31,451 nt of DNA from an uncultured Lachnospiraceae bacterium (GCA_947589175.1 CANPZR010000004.1:1-31451), one strand, 5' to 3'; positions 7,675 to 16,780 are shown, counted from the first letter of the stretch. A program made the numbers and translations. Notes: generated by a model from the sequence alone, not told the origin.

Positions 7675-8856
7675 TTACAAATCCACAGGCTTTCTGCTTT
7701 CCGCAGATTTATAGGCTGCATAAATCACCTTCACCGTATCATACGCCAAATCAAAGTCAGACTTAGGGGACTTTCCATAATAAATGGACTCAATAAAATC
7801 TCTCATTTCGTCTGTGTATCCCCGGATAATCTCATCTTCAAGAAAAGGATAATTCCATCCGGTCTTCTGTGGAAGCATTTCAGAAAGATATACGTCATCA
7901 AGTTTATCTTCATCCAAAAAATATGTTTCCATCAAATTTGCCATTGTAAGCCTGCAGTTAATAGCCGCGTCGTTGCAGTAAAGCTCCACATAATTTTTAC
8001 TGCCTCCAAGAAGTGTATCTGTCGCTATAACCACAGCTCTTGTTTTATCCGAAAATGACAGAATGACCGCTCCAAAATCCTCCACATCATGGGGGTGTGC
8101 CGCAATATGTCTATGATCATAATCGCTCAGCTGCTCGGTTATCATCTCCGTATCCGCATATACGCTTGTCACCCGGATCTCCTCTCCCCTTGTCTGGGCT
8201 TCAATAGACTTCAGCCATAGAATTGCCGTAAGCGGGTGAGCTCCCGTCCGGATAAATGTGCCACCACCGGTCTTATTCCATTCTCCCGCAACAGGCGAAC
8301 TCGACCCCTTTAAGCTCTCTTCCCCTTTTGCGAATAAAATCCTGCTTTTCTTTTTTTTAAGAATTTCAGCAGCCTTGACGACAGCCGGGGCATACACAAA
8401 GTTCTCTGCATACATGAACTGTCCGGGCGCATTTTGAACGACTGTCCGCAGCTCATCAAGACTAGCCATTACTTTTTCATACATATATGCTTTGGATACT
8501 TTTTTCCCAATGGGCTCAGGATCGCCCTCCTCCCCAAAGTAACCGCTCAATGGCTTTTCACATATCACATGCTTCCCTGCCAGCATAGCACGTTCAACCA
8601 TCTCCTCATGGATATACGGTGGCGTGCAGATATCTATCACATCTATCTCCGGATCGTTCAGTAAATCGTCAAAATCCAGCGATGCATTCATAAATCCATA
8701 TCTCTTTTTCATCACATTAACCTGTTCCGTCCTTCTGGCCATAATATGCTTGTAACATACCGGCACGCCACTGAAACGTTTCAAGGCATTCATATGTAGT
8801 TCCGTCGCTCTCCCTGCCCCTGCAACTCCCAGACAGATTTCTCCTTTATCATTCAT
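7675..8856 (-). CDS. Gfo/Idh/MocA-family NAD(P)-dependent oxidoreductase
   Basis: The product has 393 residues. The N-terminal Rossmann fold opens with LGVAGAGRATELH (residues 9-21), and the family's catalytic-region motif CEKPL is at residues 99-103. The C-terminal half fits the substrate-binding alpha/beta domain, with GAHPLTAI giving the expected histidine. The family oxidises or reduces hydroxyls of sugars, sugar nucleotides and inositols in the cytosol. Here it could make the keto group that a DegT aminotransferase uses, or tailor another sugar; the substrate cannot be read from the sequence. The ATG overlaps the ATP-grasp gene by eight bases and has AAGGAG 7 bases upstream, so the two genes are probably co-translated. 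Confidence 0.88.
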   Translation of the reverse strand: MNDKGEICLGVAGAGRATELHMNALKRFSGVPVCYKHIMARRTEQVNVMKKRYGFMNASLDFDDLLNDPEIDVIDICTPPYIHEEMVERAMLAGKHVICEKPLSGYFGEEGDPEPIGKKVSKAYMYEKVMASLDELRTVVQNAPGQFMYAENFVYAPAVVKAAEILKKKKSRILFAKGEESLKGSSSPVAGEWNKTGGGTFIRTGAHPLTAILWLKSIEAQTRGEEIRVTSVYADTEMITEQLSDYDHRHIAAHPHDVEDFGAVILSFSDKTRAVVIATDTLLGGSKNYVELYCNDAAINCRLTMANLMETYFLDEDKLDDVYLSEMLPQKTGWNYPFLEDEIIRGYTDEMRDFIESIYYGKSPKSDFDLAYDTVKVIYAAYKSAESRKPVDL

Positions 8857-10057
8857 ATACTCGCTCCTTCATACTTACAAAATCATTTCTATACTTAGAA
8901 ATCAAAACATCTTCCATCTCTTTCCTGCTACTGAACATCATAAAAAGAAATCCAACCGGTTCCTTTAAATGGGTCGTTACAATGTCACCTTCCCGCAAAA
9001 GCCAGTATTCATTATAAATGTATTTTCTATATTCATCTGGTACATTGATTTTATCTATCACTCCATTTTCATTCGCCATGACTGCCTTGTATGCGTAATA
9101 TCCCTCCTGCATAGATGAAACCGGAAACTCTGCACAGTCCAATCCGCATTTAGCCCTTGTTTCCCAATACTCCCAATCAATGCCAGTGAGCATATTTCCA
9201 GGTACATGGTACATATTTCCAAGAATACGGCGCATGACCTCTATTATGTATGGTCTGCCCTTATAATAAATATATTGAAGATGAAAAATGCCATCTTTTA
9301 AACGGAGTGTTTGCGCCATCCTTTCAATTTCTTCAATAAGAAACTCACAACATTCTTTATAGTTGTCCGCTGGAAAAGTATCCATCTCCACCCGATACGG
9401 ATTTTCAAATGAATACTCATTATTGGATGCGACTGCCACCACCTTTCTGTTTAGAAGAAAGGTGCAGAATCCGTACTGCTTTCCCGCAAGAAACGGTTCC
9501 ACAACAATTCTTCCATCTCTCGATTTATCAAAAGCTCCTTTTACTGCTTTCTGGACATCATCTGTATTTTCTATTTTGCTGATGCCATTTCCAGCACTGG
9601 CATCTATAGGTTTTACGATCAACGGCATGTCCATCCCGCATATCGCTTTCATAGCATCCTCTTCATTGTCAAAACATTGTGTTTCCGGTGTCAGAATATC
9701 ATTCTCCTTTGCAAAACGTTTAAATTTATCCTTGTTATGAAGAGTAAGCGTAGTTTCATAACTATCATACCCCGGCAGTCCCATCTGCTCTGCTACATAC
9801 GCCGCGGTGTACACGCCAAAGTCATTACAGCACTGACAAATGACATCCACCTTTTCTTCCTTTGCTATAGCTAGAATCCTCTCTTTGTCTGAATAATCCT
9901 CGGAAATCCATCTGTCTACCCATCTTACCCCCATACAGTCTGCTTTCGTCCCTGTCGCAATAATATAATATCCAAGCTTTTTAAGCGCCCGAATAAGTCC
10001 AAGATCATTATGGCTTGCACACAAAAGCAAGGCTTTGGGATGCTCCGTACTTTTCAC
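8849..10057 (-). CDS. ATP-grasp family ligase
   Basis: The product has 402 residues. An N-terminal pre-ATP-grasp Rossmann-like domain (LLLCASHNDLG ... CQCCNDFG) is followed by an ATP-grasp fold. MPLIVKPIDASAGNGIS (residues 144-160) holds the ATP-contacting lysine and flexible loop. VVEPFLAGKQYG and YIIEVMRRILGN give the later nucleotide and metal contacts. Such enzymes activate a carboxylate as an acyl phosphate and join it to an amine or other nucleophile, as in PurK or carbamoyl-phosphate synthase. Here it could place an amino acid or other acyl group on an amino sugar, but this is inference. The start is a GTG with AAGGTG 5 bases upstream. The gene is 14 bases after the FkbM gene and overlaps the oxidoreductase gene. 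Confidence 0.85.
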   Translation of the reverse strand: MKSTEHPKALLLCASHNDLGLIRALKKLGYYIIATGTKADCMGVRWVDRWISEDYSDKERILAIAKEEKVDVICQCCNDFGVYTAAYVAEQMGLPGYDSYETTLTLHNKDKFKRFAKENDILTPETQCFDNEEDAMKAICGMDMPLIVKPIDASAGNGISKIENTDDVQKAVKGAFDKSRDGRIVVEPFLAGKQYGFCTFLLNRKVVAVASNNEYSFENPYRVEMDTFPADNYKECCEFLIEEIERMAQTLRLKDGIFHLQYIYYKGRPYIIEVMRRILGNMYHVPGNMLTGIDWEYWETRAKCGLDCAEFPVSSMQEGYYAYKAVMANENGVIDKINVPDEYRKYIYNEYWLLREGDIVTTHLKEPVGFLFMMFSSRKEMEDVLISKYRNDFVSMKERVYE

Positions 10058-10071
10058 TTTTTCACCTTCCT

Positions 10072-11166
10072 TTACTCAGGCAGAGCATATAAGACAAGTT
10101 CTGTTGCTGTTTGTTCATATGCCCGGATATAGTATCTGTATCCGTCCACAAGAGAATCAATATAATTCTGTATCTGCCATAAATCTTCTCTCTTATGATA
10201 TATGCAAATTGCGCACTTAGGCCTATTCTTAATAATTGTTTCCTTTGCTCCTTCAAGTGCGGCTAGCTCATAACCCTCTATATCTAATTTAATAAAGGTA
10301 ACCCGTTTTCCCTTTAATACATTATCTATGGTATCTGATATAACTTCTTCCCCTTGCGCAGCATTTGAAATAGCCGAAGACGATCCCTTCCCTTTTTGTT
10401 GAAAAGAAACTTTTTCTGTTCGATTCGATGTCGCAATGCAATAGGGAAAAAAGTTGTCATATTGCCTTGAACATAAAATTTTATAATTAGACGGGTCTGG
10501 TTCAAACGAGTATATCGCATTATATCCCATCAGTTTTTCTCTTTTTAAAGCAGTCAAAAAATCATCAACCGTATCTCCAATATATGCTCCTCCATCCAAT
10601 AAAGCTTCATTCTCTGAAAGTTTGATTACATCAGGGTCAAAATATTGACATTCCGATTTTATAGTTCTCAGATAAGAATAATCCATGCTAATCTTCTGAT
10701 TGATATACGCAATCAAGCTTTCTTGGGACTTTCTGTCATATAGGCGGTTGTATACATTTATTAATTCATGGTCATGTTGTTTTATAAACTCATATGTCAT
10801 CATTTCAGGGTCAGCTTCAAAATTTCCTGCAAAACAATCTCTGTCTACCAAAATGTGAATTTTGTCTTTGCAAAAATCTAGTTTTTCTTTTTTAAATCCT
10901 CTGTAAGCAACCACTAAATTAATGGTCTGATTCTTAATCAAATCCTCGAGACACTCGCAGTTGCCATTATCCTCAGAAAAATATTTCCTGTCTACGCATT
11001 TCCCCGTAAATTCAAATCCAACGCTTCGCGCACGCTTTATTACATTATCAGATCCCTCTCCGGCTCCATATACATAAGTCGGAAAACCTGAATCTCTACA
11101 TTTAGTGAGTTCCTCAATAAATCGATTGTTTTTTTCCTTAATAAATGGTAAAATGCTTGTTTCCAT
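10072..11166 (-). CDS. FkbM-family methyltransferase with N-terminal Rossmann-like module
   Basis: The product has 364 residues from the ATG ending at 11166, which has AAGGAG 10 bases upstream; a GTG three codons earlier is too close to that site. Residues 30-112 are the recurring Rossmann-like module (YVYGAGEGSDN ... GKCVDRK). Residues 185-360 are an S-adenosylmethionine methyltransferase of the FkbM type: ALLDGGAYIGDTV binds the cofactor, YSFEPDPSNY follows, and FIKLDIEGYELAALEGA is the family's signature. FkbM proteins O-methylate sugars or sugar-like rings. It probably methylates a sugar of this glycan, either as nucleotide sugar or after transfer. It lies between a glycosyltransferase gene and the ATP-grasp gene. 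Confidence 0.9.
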   Translation of the reverse strand: METSILPFIKEKNNRFIEELTKCRDSGFPTYVYGAGEGSDNVIKRARSVGFEFTGKCVDRKYFSEDNGNCECLEDLIKNQTINLVVAYRGFKKEKLDFCKDKIHILVDRDCFAGNFEADPEMMTYEFIKQHDHELINVYNRLYDRKSQESLIAYINQKISMDYSYLRTIKSECQYFDPDVIKLSENEALLDGGAYIGDTVDDFLTALKREKLMGYNAIYSFEPDPSNYKILCSRQYDNFFPYCIATSNRTEKVSFQQKGKGSSSAISNAAQGEEVISDTIDNVLKGKRVTFIKLDIEGYELAALEGAKETIIKNRPKCAICIYHKREDLWQIQNYIDSLVDGYRYYIRAYEQTATELVLYALPE

Positions 11167-11194
11167 TTGTATCACTCTCCTTCTTTCAAATAAT

Positions 11195-12802
11195 TTACTC
11201 TAAGAAAAAATCGTTATTACGCAAATAGGTGGCAGAAATTCTGCATGGTATCGGCCCCCCTTCATTTCCTTTTCTATTCTCCCAAGCGCTAAAACAATAT
11301 CCCATTTTTTCAACAACTTCATCAATAGGATCATCGAATTTTAATTTTTCTAAATTCGATATATTTGTTGATTCATCCTGATAAGCCATGTTCATAATCA
11401 ATTCATAACGCCTGTAATTAGCCATATCCGTTTCATCATCAATCCACTCTCCTTCCAATCTCATGATGAACTCTTTTGTCGCCTCAAGAATCTCTTCCGG
11501 CGTATTTTCAATTAGTTCAATATTCATAAACTCAAGCAAAGCGCCTTCATTCCTGCATTTTCTGTCAACATTTATTATTTCCTCAAGCGACAAATATTTT
11601 TCTCTGGCCTTATCAAAATACTTTTTAGGAATATATAAATCATATTTTGTAAAAGGAATACCTCCACATGCAATCGTAAAGGAAGTTGCATTAACAACCA
11701 AAACGGGTTTTCCAAACATAGTTGGCAACTGCCACATTCCCGACGTTGTTACGATGGAAAATTTGCAAAAAGCAAATAAAACTAAATCCATATAATCATC
11801 TGCATATTTTCCGGCATAATCAAAACAATTCTTTATATTAGAATCTATCTCCTCATTTCTTCCCATTCTCACTGATTTAAGTTCGAGATTCTTTAAATAA
11901 TCAATTGTCGGCTGATAGTTATAAAAACCAGAATTTCTAAAATCAAAATGAAAGTCCGATCCCTCTGCTGTCAAAAGATAGTTTCTGGTTCTTGTGCCAA
12001 GGCAGACATACTCATTATCCAGTAATCCCCATTTTTCTTTTTTAATTCTAGCTGCTGACAACTTATCATCATTAAGTTCTACAAGTTTCTCTCCCATTTC
12101 AATCTCAATCGGCAGTAAATGATCCCTTAACATATACTTTGTAAAATCAGAAAGATCGATTTCCAAATATTTGTTATTCAAAACATATTGCCAAAAAAGA
12201 AGATCTTCCCCATATATCAGATTGATTTTTTTTGATAACAACTTTACAAGTTCTGTATTACAAACAAAATTATCATAATAACAGGGAATAAAAACCTTTA
12301 GCGTGTCTTCTTCATCTTTTTCTTCTTTTAGTACAGCAAATACACGCATCAAAAACTCCCCAAGATATTTTTCATATATCATAAACAGCTTTATGTTCTT
12401 ATACTCTTTTTTTAGCTCATCCCAACGTTCAGCATACAGTTCATTACTATAGTTCCCACTAATCCTAATCATATTGTTGCATATTCTGCTTCTTTCAAAA
12501 TCCCACCTGTCTTTCGTTCTTCTATAACGAGATACATATTCATCAGAAATCCGACTTTCGGAAATTCCAATATCTGTGAGCTGCATTTTTATAGTGTCAA
12601 AAAAATACTGTGATGAAATAATAATAAAATCAAACTGTTCCGAGGATATTTCTTCAGGCAATATCACCTTTTTCCCAAACAACTCTCTTCCCGCCAGAGA
12701 AACATCATTATCCGCAAAGGCAATAATGTCATAAACTTGTTCATATTTAAGAAAGCAATTTATTCCCTGCCCTCTAACTCCAAAAATAATTACTCGTTTC
12801 AT
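11195..12802 (-). CDS. TIGR04372-type glycosyltransferase with N-terminal Rossmann-like module
   Basis: The product has 535 residues. Residues 1-92 form the recurring Rossmann-like module (VIIFGVRGQG ... AFADND ... DFIIISS). Residues 165-410 resemble the TIGR04372 putative glycosyltransferase family: YVCLGTRTRNYL, FDFRNSGFYNYQPTIDYL and VRMG, then FSIVTTSGMWQLPTMFGKP, where the family has its donor-site serine-glycine region. The C-terminal 120 residues are acidic and unassigned. The protein is probably cytosolic. AAGGAG lies 8 bases before the ATG. The gene is very AT-rich (17 G+C in 60 bases at 11581-11640), unlike both ends of the window, which suggests a different origin for this part of the island. 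Donor and acceptor are unknown. Confidence 0.8.
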   Translation of the reverse strand: MKRVIIFGVRGQGINCFLKYEQVYDIIAFADNDVSLAGRELFGKKVILPEEISSEQFDFIIISSQYFFDTIKMQLTDIGISESRISDEYVSRYRRTKDRWDFERSRICNNMIRISGNYSNELYAERWDELKKEYKNIKLFMIYEKYLGEFLMRVFAVLKEEKDEEDTLKVFIPCYYDNFVCNTELVKLLSKKINLIYGEDLLFWQYVLNNKYLEIDLSDFTKYMLRDHLLPIEIEMGEKLVELNDDKLSAARIKKEKWGLLDNEYVCLGTRTRNYLLTAEGSDFHFDFRNSGFYNYQPTIDYLKNLELKSVRMGRNEEIDSNIKNCFDYAGKYADDYMDLVLFAFCKFSIVTTSGMWQLPTMFGKPVLVVNATSFTIACGGIPFTKYDLYIPKKYFDKAREKYLSLEEIINVDRKCRNEGALLEFMNIELIENTPEEILEATKEFIMRLEGEWIDDETDMANYRRYELIMNMAYQDESTNISNLEKLKFDDPIDEVVEKMGYCFSAWENRKGNEGGPIPCRISATYLRNNDFFLE

Positions 12803-12814
12803 AACAAAATCTCC

Positions 12815-13729
12815 TTAACTAATCATGTTTTTAATTTCATTCATTATTCTATCTGCACCAATTTTGTTCATTTCTCTGACACATTCATATGCTCCATATC
12901 CCTTTGTGAATCCTTCGATTCCGATTCTTTTAAATCTAATCGGTTTACCATATTCTGCTATTACTTCTGACACCGCACTGCCTAACCCACCGATAATCTG
13001 ATGTTCTTCAACAGTAATAATCCCTCCCGTCTCCTCTATAGCATATCGTACACTCTCATCATCGAAAGGCTTTATAGTATGCATATTTAAAAGTCTAATA
13101 TTCAAGCCCTTATTCTTCATTTTCAGTACGATTCCCAAAAGCATATGTACGATACTTCCAGTACCAATAATTGTCAGATCGCTTCCATCATGCAATACAT
13201 TAGCTTTACCAACTTCAAAAAAAGCTTCATTGTCATAGATTTCTTTTTCTCCACTGGTTCCAAGCCTTAAATAAACCGGACCGCATATTTCATACGCCGC
13301 TCGGGTCGCATTTATAACCTCTTTGGGGCTTGCCGGTGATAATATTGTCAAATTAGGCAATGCCCTTAACGCAGCAAGATCAAAAACCGTATGATGCGAC
13401 GCCCCGAGCAGACTATAGGAACACCCCGCTCCTATTCCCACAAGCTTAACATTCTGATTCATGAGGCATACATCATTCATAACAAACTCATAGCCTCTAT
13501 AAGCTATAAATGCACCAATCGTATAAGCGAATGGTATTTTCCCTCTTTCAGCTAATCCTGCAGCCATTGCAATCATATTCTGCTCGGCTATTCCTGCGTT
13601 AATCAGTCTGTCAGGAAAATTCTCGCGAAAAGTATCATAAACAATTGCGCCATTATCAGAAATAACAGCAAACACCCTCTCGTCTTTTTCCGCTATCTTA
13701 TATAATGTGTCTAAATAAGCTCTTCTCAT
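12815..13729 (-). CDS. Transketolase-like protein, C-terminal half
   Basis: The product has 304 residues from the ATG ending at 13729. A TTG at 13738 is an alternative, but the family normally begins close to MRRAYLDTL. It carries the pyrimidine-binding and C-terminal domains of a split transketolase. INAGIAEQNMIAMAAGLA contains the glutamate (residue 49) that activates thiamine diphosphate, and LRALPNLTILSPASPKE and the LRLG segment are typical. With the N-terminal half encoded just upstream (32-base overlap) it should form a heterotetramer that moves two-carbon units between ketose and aldose phosphates. Sedoheptulose 7-phosphate for the heptose genes is the obvious product, but a branched or chain-extended sugar is also possible. 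Split transketolases are common in bacteria; placement in a glycosylation island is the notable point. Confidence 0.92.
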   Translation of the reverse strand: MRRAYLDTLYKIAEKDERVFAVISDNGAIVYDTFRENFPDRLINAGIAEQNMIAMAAGLAERGKIPFAYTIGAFIAYRGYEFVMNDVCLMNQNVKLVGIGAGCSYSLLGASHHTVFDLAALRALPNLTILSPASPKEVINATRAAYEICGPVYLRLGTSGEKEIYDNEAFFEVGKANVLHDGSDLTIIGTGSIVHMLLGIVLKMKNKGLNIRLLNMHTIKPFDDESVRYAIEETGGIITVEEHQIIGGLGSAVSEVIAEYGKPIRFKRIGIEGFTKGYGAYECVREMNKIGADRIMNEIKNMIS

Positions 13730-14558
13730 ATTCTCCAAGATCCTCTACAGTCATTTTTAATTCTTTGAGCGCAATAGGCATTTCCTTTTCATTGGGAATC
13801 CGGTAATGCCATATCGGGCGATTTTCCATAAATGATATACCTTTGCCCTTAATAGTGTGTGCAACAATAACATGCGGTCTATTACTGTCCACTTTTTTTA
13901 ATGAAGAAGTAATTTCTCTAATATTATGACCATCAATATCGTCCACATCAAAACCTAAGCTCTTCAATTTGCCCGAGAATTTATCAAATGACATGATATT
14001 CTCAATGCTATCCATTGCCTGTAAACCATTATTATCTATAATTATCACCAAATTACTCAGTTGATGGTGTATTGCAGATAAAAAGCCCTCCCAAACAGAC
14101 CCCTCTTGACATTCACCATCTCCAAGCAAAACATATGTCCGCTGATCTGATCCGTCATATTTATTCGCCAATGCAATCCCTATTGCATACGAAAGTCCAT
14201 GTCCAAGCGATCCTGTGGATGCCTCAATGCCCGGCACGCTTCCCTTTACCGCAAGACTGCCAATGCTTCCACCCGGTCTGCAGAAGTCATCTAATACTTC
14301 ATCTTTAAAAAAGCCCGCCATATTCAATGCTGCATATAAAGCCAGCACCCCATGTCCCTTGCTAAGTATGAAGTAATCTCTTTCATTCCAATCCGGAATA
14401 TCGCTTTTGTATTTCAACACTCCCCCAAAATATAGTACAGAAATAATTTCAGCAATAGAAAATGCAGGTGCAATATGACCGCCATTTGCTCTGCATGCCA
14501 TACGAAATACTTTCTGCCTTATTTTCAAGGACATTCTCTCTAATTCATTTTTGTTCAT
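13698..14558 (-). CDS. Transketolase-like protein, N-terminal half
   Basis: The product has 286 residues and holds the diphosphate-binding domain. The thiamine diphosphate motif runs from GDGECQEGSVWEG (residues 147-159) to IDNNG (residues 174-178). LSKGHG (residues 65-70) and the GSLGHGLS segment (residues 116-123) are further transketolase signatures, and HTIKGKG follows later. It pairs with the C-terminal half encoded immediately downstream. GGGGAG lies 4 bases before the ATG and 10 bases separate it from the preceding radical SAM gene. As a dedicated copy it could supply sedoheptulose 7-phosphate to GmhA or extend a sugar; housekeeping use cannot be excluded. Confidence 0.92.
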   Translation of the reverse strand: MNKNELERMSLKIRQKVFRMACRANGGHIAPAFSIAEIISVLYFGGVLKYKSDIPDWNERDYFILSKGHGVLALYAALNMAGFFKDEVLDDFCRPGGSIGSLAVKGSVPGIEASTGSLGHGLSYAIGIALANKYDGSDQRTYVLLGDGECQEGSVWEGFLSAIHHQLSNLVIIIDNNGLQAMDSIENIMSFDKFSGKLKSLGFDVDDIDGHNIREITSSLKKVDSNRPHVIVAHTIKGKGISFMENRPIWHYRIPNEKEMPIALKELKMTVEDLGEYEKSLFRHII

Positions 14559-14567
14559 ATTGCTCCC

Positions 14568-15680
14568 CTAAATAAAATTGATGTGCATCGGTTCCCCAGT
14601 TGTTTTATCACCAGAAATATCTAGTCCTTCATGCTTTATCGCCCATATCACTTCGTTTGTCTTATGCTGCAGGCATAAAGTTCCACAATCTCTATTCACA
14701 TCAAATGGTTCACGCGAAATTTTATCCATAACTTCCCAATATCTATCGCTTTCCCATATTTCCTTGAATCTTTTTTCTTTAATATTTCCTATATGATAAT
14801 CACTGTATTTCTCGTTAAAAAACATTCCGCAAGGCGCAACCAAACCAGAACCGGACATCTGTATAATAAACGGAGCGCCATAACAATATTTATAGCATTT
14901 ATGATTTCCTGTCTGAATTTTTGACCACTTCACGCTTACCTGATAGTCTTTTGAACTATATTTTTCGGCCTCTTTCAGTGTATCATACATAGCATTATAT
15001 GCCGTATAATCAATGCCAAGCGTACCGTTTTCATCATCACTGCAATGTTTAATAACAAGATAATCAACCCCAAGCCTTTTTCCAAGATTAGTCAAAGGAA
15101 TAATTTGGTCTTGAAACTCTGGCATAAGTACCATCTGCAAACCAATTGTTACATTCAGATTTTCCCTATGCTTAATTTCAACTGCTTTTTTTATATTGGC
15201 TATAGTCCTGTCATATGCTTCTTCTCTCACACCATGAATTTCCATATAACGGTCCTTATCACCAGCAGAAATATTAAAGCGAAGATATGTAAGGCATGGA
15301 AGGATCTGCTGGAGTTTCTCCTCGTTCAATAAATATCCATTAGTCCCAAGTGCCATATCTAACCCATTTTCCTTTCCATGCACAATGGCCTCCGCATAGC
15401 ATGGATTGCAGGTGGACTCCCCGTCACTGACAAAACTAACGGCCTTCACACCAATTTCAGATGCATCGTCAAGAAAGTCAAATATATGCTTTTTTTCTAT
15501 TGATGGAAATTGATTGATTGACTGCATCTTTCCATAACAATAAACGCACCTGTACGTACATTTTGTTGTCAGCGCACAGTCTATCGTTATCGGCGCAATA
15601 CGCTCTCCTCTCATATATGCTTCTATTCTGTCTTTGTGCCAAAGAACTTTACTCCCATCCAATATAATATTGTCATTCAT
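14568..15680 (-). CDS. Radical SAM protein with SPASM-like C-terminus (copy B)
   Basis: The product has 370 residues from the ATG ending at 15680; this start aligns with the paralog upstream, while the ATG at 15689 sits too close to its GGAG. CTYRCVYC (cysteines 41, 45, 48) binds the 4Fe-4S cluster used to cleave S-adenosylmethionine, and FVSDGESTCNP matches the GGEP-like motif. Later cysteines (CYKYCYG, PCGMFFNE, CGTLCLQH) resemble a SPASM auxiliary-cluster domain. The protein ends HINFI, and the paralog at 15719-16780 ends HVNFI. SPASM proteins often modify peptides but some act on sugars (epimerisation, dehydration). Both are plausible here, since the presumed acceptor is flagellin. Confidence 0.88.
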   Translation of the reverse strand: MNDNIILDGSKVLWHKDRIEAYMRGERIAPITIDCALTTKCTYRCVYCYGKMQSINQFPSIEKKHIFDFLDDASEIGVKAVSFVSDGESTCNPCYAEAIVHGKENGLDMALGTNGYLLNEEKLQQILPCLTYLRFNISAGDKDRYMEIHGVREEAYDRTIANIKKAVEIKHRENLNVTIGLQMVLMPEFQDQIIPLTNLGKRLGVDYLVIKHCSDDENGTLGIDYTAYNAMYDTLKEAEKYSSKDYQVSVKWSKIQTGNHKCYKYCYGAPFIIQMSGSGLVAPCGMFFNEKYSDYHIGNIKEKRFKEIWESDRYWEVMDKISREPFDVNRDCGTLCLQHKTNEVIWAIKHEGLDISGDKTTGEPMHINFI

Positions 15681-15718
15681 TTGCAACATTTCTCCTCTCA
15701 GTTATTTTTTATTTATCT

Positions 15719-16780
15719 TCATATAAAATTAACATGCGCACCAGGATACTCAATACAATCTATGTATTTATTTATTTCATCTAGCCGACAATTCTTTCGG
15801 CAGTAATTTTTGATAAATTCTCCCTGAAATGTATCCCTAATCTTTTTTGCCCTTTCCGACTCCCAAATAACATCTATATCTTCTTTGTTAATATTTCCGT
15901 ACACATAATGCGAATCGCCCATGAAAACAATACATGGAAAAACTTCGCCTGCCGAGTCCATATATGTCATAAAATGTACTCCATAACATTTATGATATGG
16001 CTTCTCCATACCAAGGTTAGCAATAGACTGAGATCTAAAAAATATTTTGAACGAATCTGTCTCATACGATTTCAGTTCCTGTCCAATTTCCTGACTCTCT
16101 GAATAATCTACTTGTAACTTTGCTTTGCTCTTTGGGTGCTGCGAAAACGGTTTCACTGTAAAATAATCAAATCCCATTTCCCTGACTTTCCTTGCAAGCA
16201 TCACTACTTCATTTTTATTTTCCTCCAGGAGCAACATCTGTGCTCCTAATGTCACAGAAAGCTTTTGTTCATGTTTTACCTTGACGGCAGACTCCATGTT
16301 ACTTAATGCCCGCTCAAAATCTCCTTTCTGGCACTGATGAATTTTTCTGTATGTTTCTTCTGTGCCACCTGCAATGCTATACCTGACCCATGTCAGAGAT
16401 TTAAGACATTCCTTTAATTTATCCTCTGTAAAAAGTACCCCATTTGTTGAAACAGCAGCATCAATTCCATTTATTTTTGTAGAATTGATGATATCAACCG
16501 CCTTAGGGTGCACCATGGGTTCTCCCTCTCCTGCGTAAATAATGCTTCTAAGACCTTTTTTCCCTAATATTTCAAGATTATGAATCAAAACTTCCGCATC
16601 CAACATTCTGGGCTTGTACTCCATATAATCAACGGCACAAAAAATGCACCTGTGGTTGCAAGCACCACTGAGGCCAATTTCCATTTCTATTGGATAAATA
16701 ATTTCCCCAGAAATATAATCCGCCACCCGGCACGGATGATATAAAAGCTTATGCGAATCCATTCTTATATCATTATCCAT
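15719..16780 (-). CDS. Radical SAM protein with SPASM-like C-terminus (copy A)
   Basis: The product has 353 residues from the ATG ending at 16780, chosen because GAGGAGG lies 9 bases upstream; a GTG at 16798 would include that site. CNHRCIFC (cysteines 41, 45, 48) occupies the same residues as in the neighbouring copy B, and IYAGEGEP is the S-adenosylmethionine-contacting motif. C-terminal cysteines (HKCYGVHF, VFPCIVF, CRKNCRLDE) suggest a SPASM-like auxiliary cluster. Both proteins begin with a similar leader (a short acidic start, then K-LL/VL-H) and end with HxNFI, so they are tandem duplicates that have diverged. The substrate is unknown; the dividing line between sugar and peptide cannot be drawn from motifs. 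Confidence 0.88.
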   Translation of the reverse strand: MDNDIRMDSHKLLYHPCRVADYISGEIIYPIEMEIGLSGACNHRCIFCAVDYMEYKPRMLDAEVLIHNLEILGKKGLRSIIYAGEGEPMVHPKAVDIINSTKINGIDAAVSTNGVLFTEDKLKECLKSLTWVRYSIAGGTEETYRKIHQCQKGDFERALSNMESAVKVKHEQKLSVTLGAQMLLLEENKNEVVMLARKVREMGFDYFTVKPFSQHPKSKAKLQVDYSESQEIGQELKSYETDSFKIFFRSQSIANLGMEKPYHKCYGVHFMTYMDSAGEVFPCIVFMGDSHYVYGNINKEDIDVIWESERAKKIRDTFQGEFIKNYCRKNCRLDEINKYIDCIEYPGAHVNFI

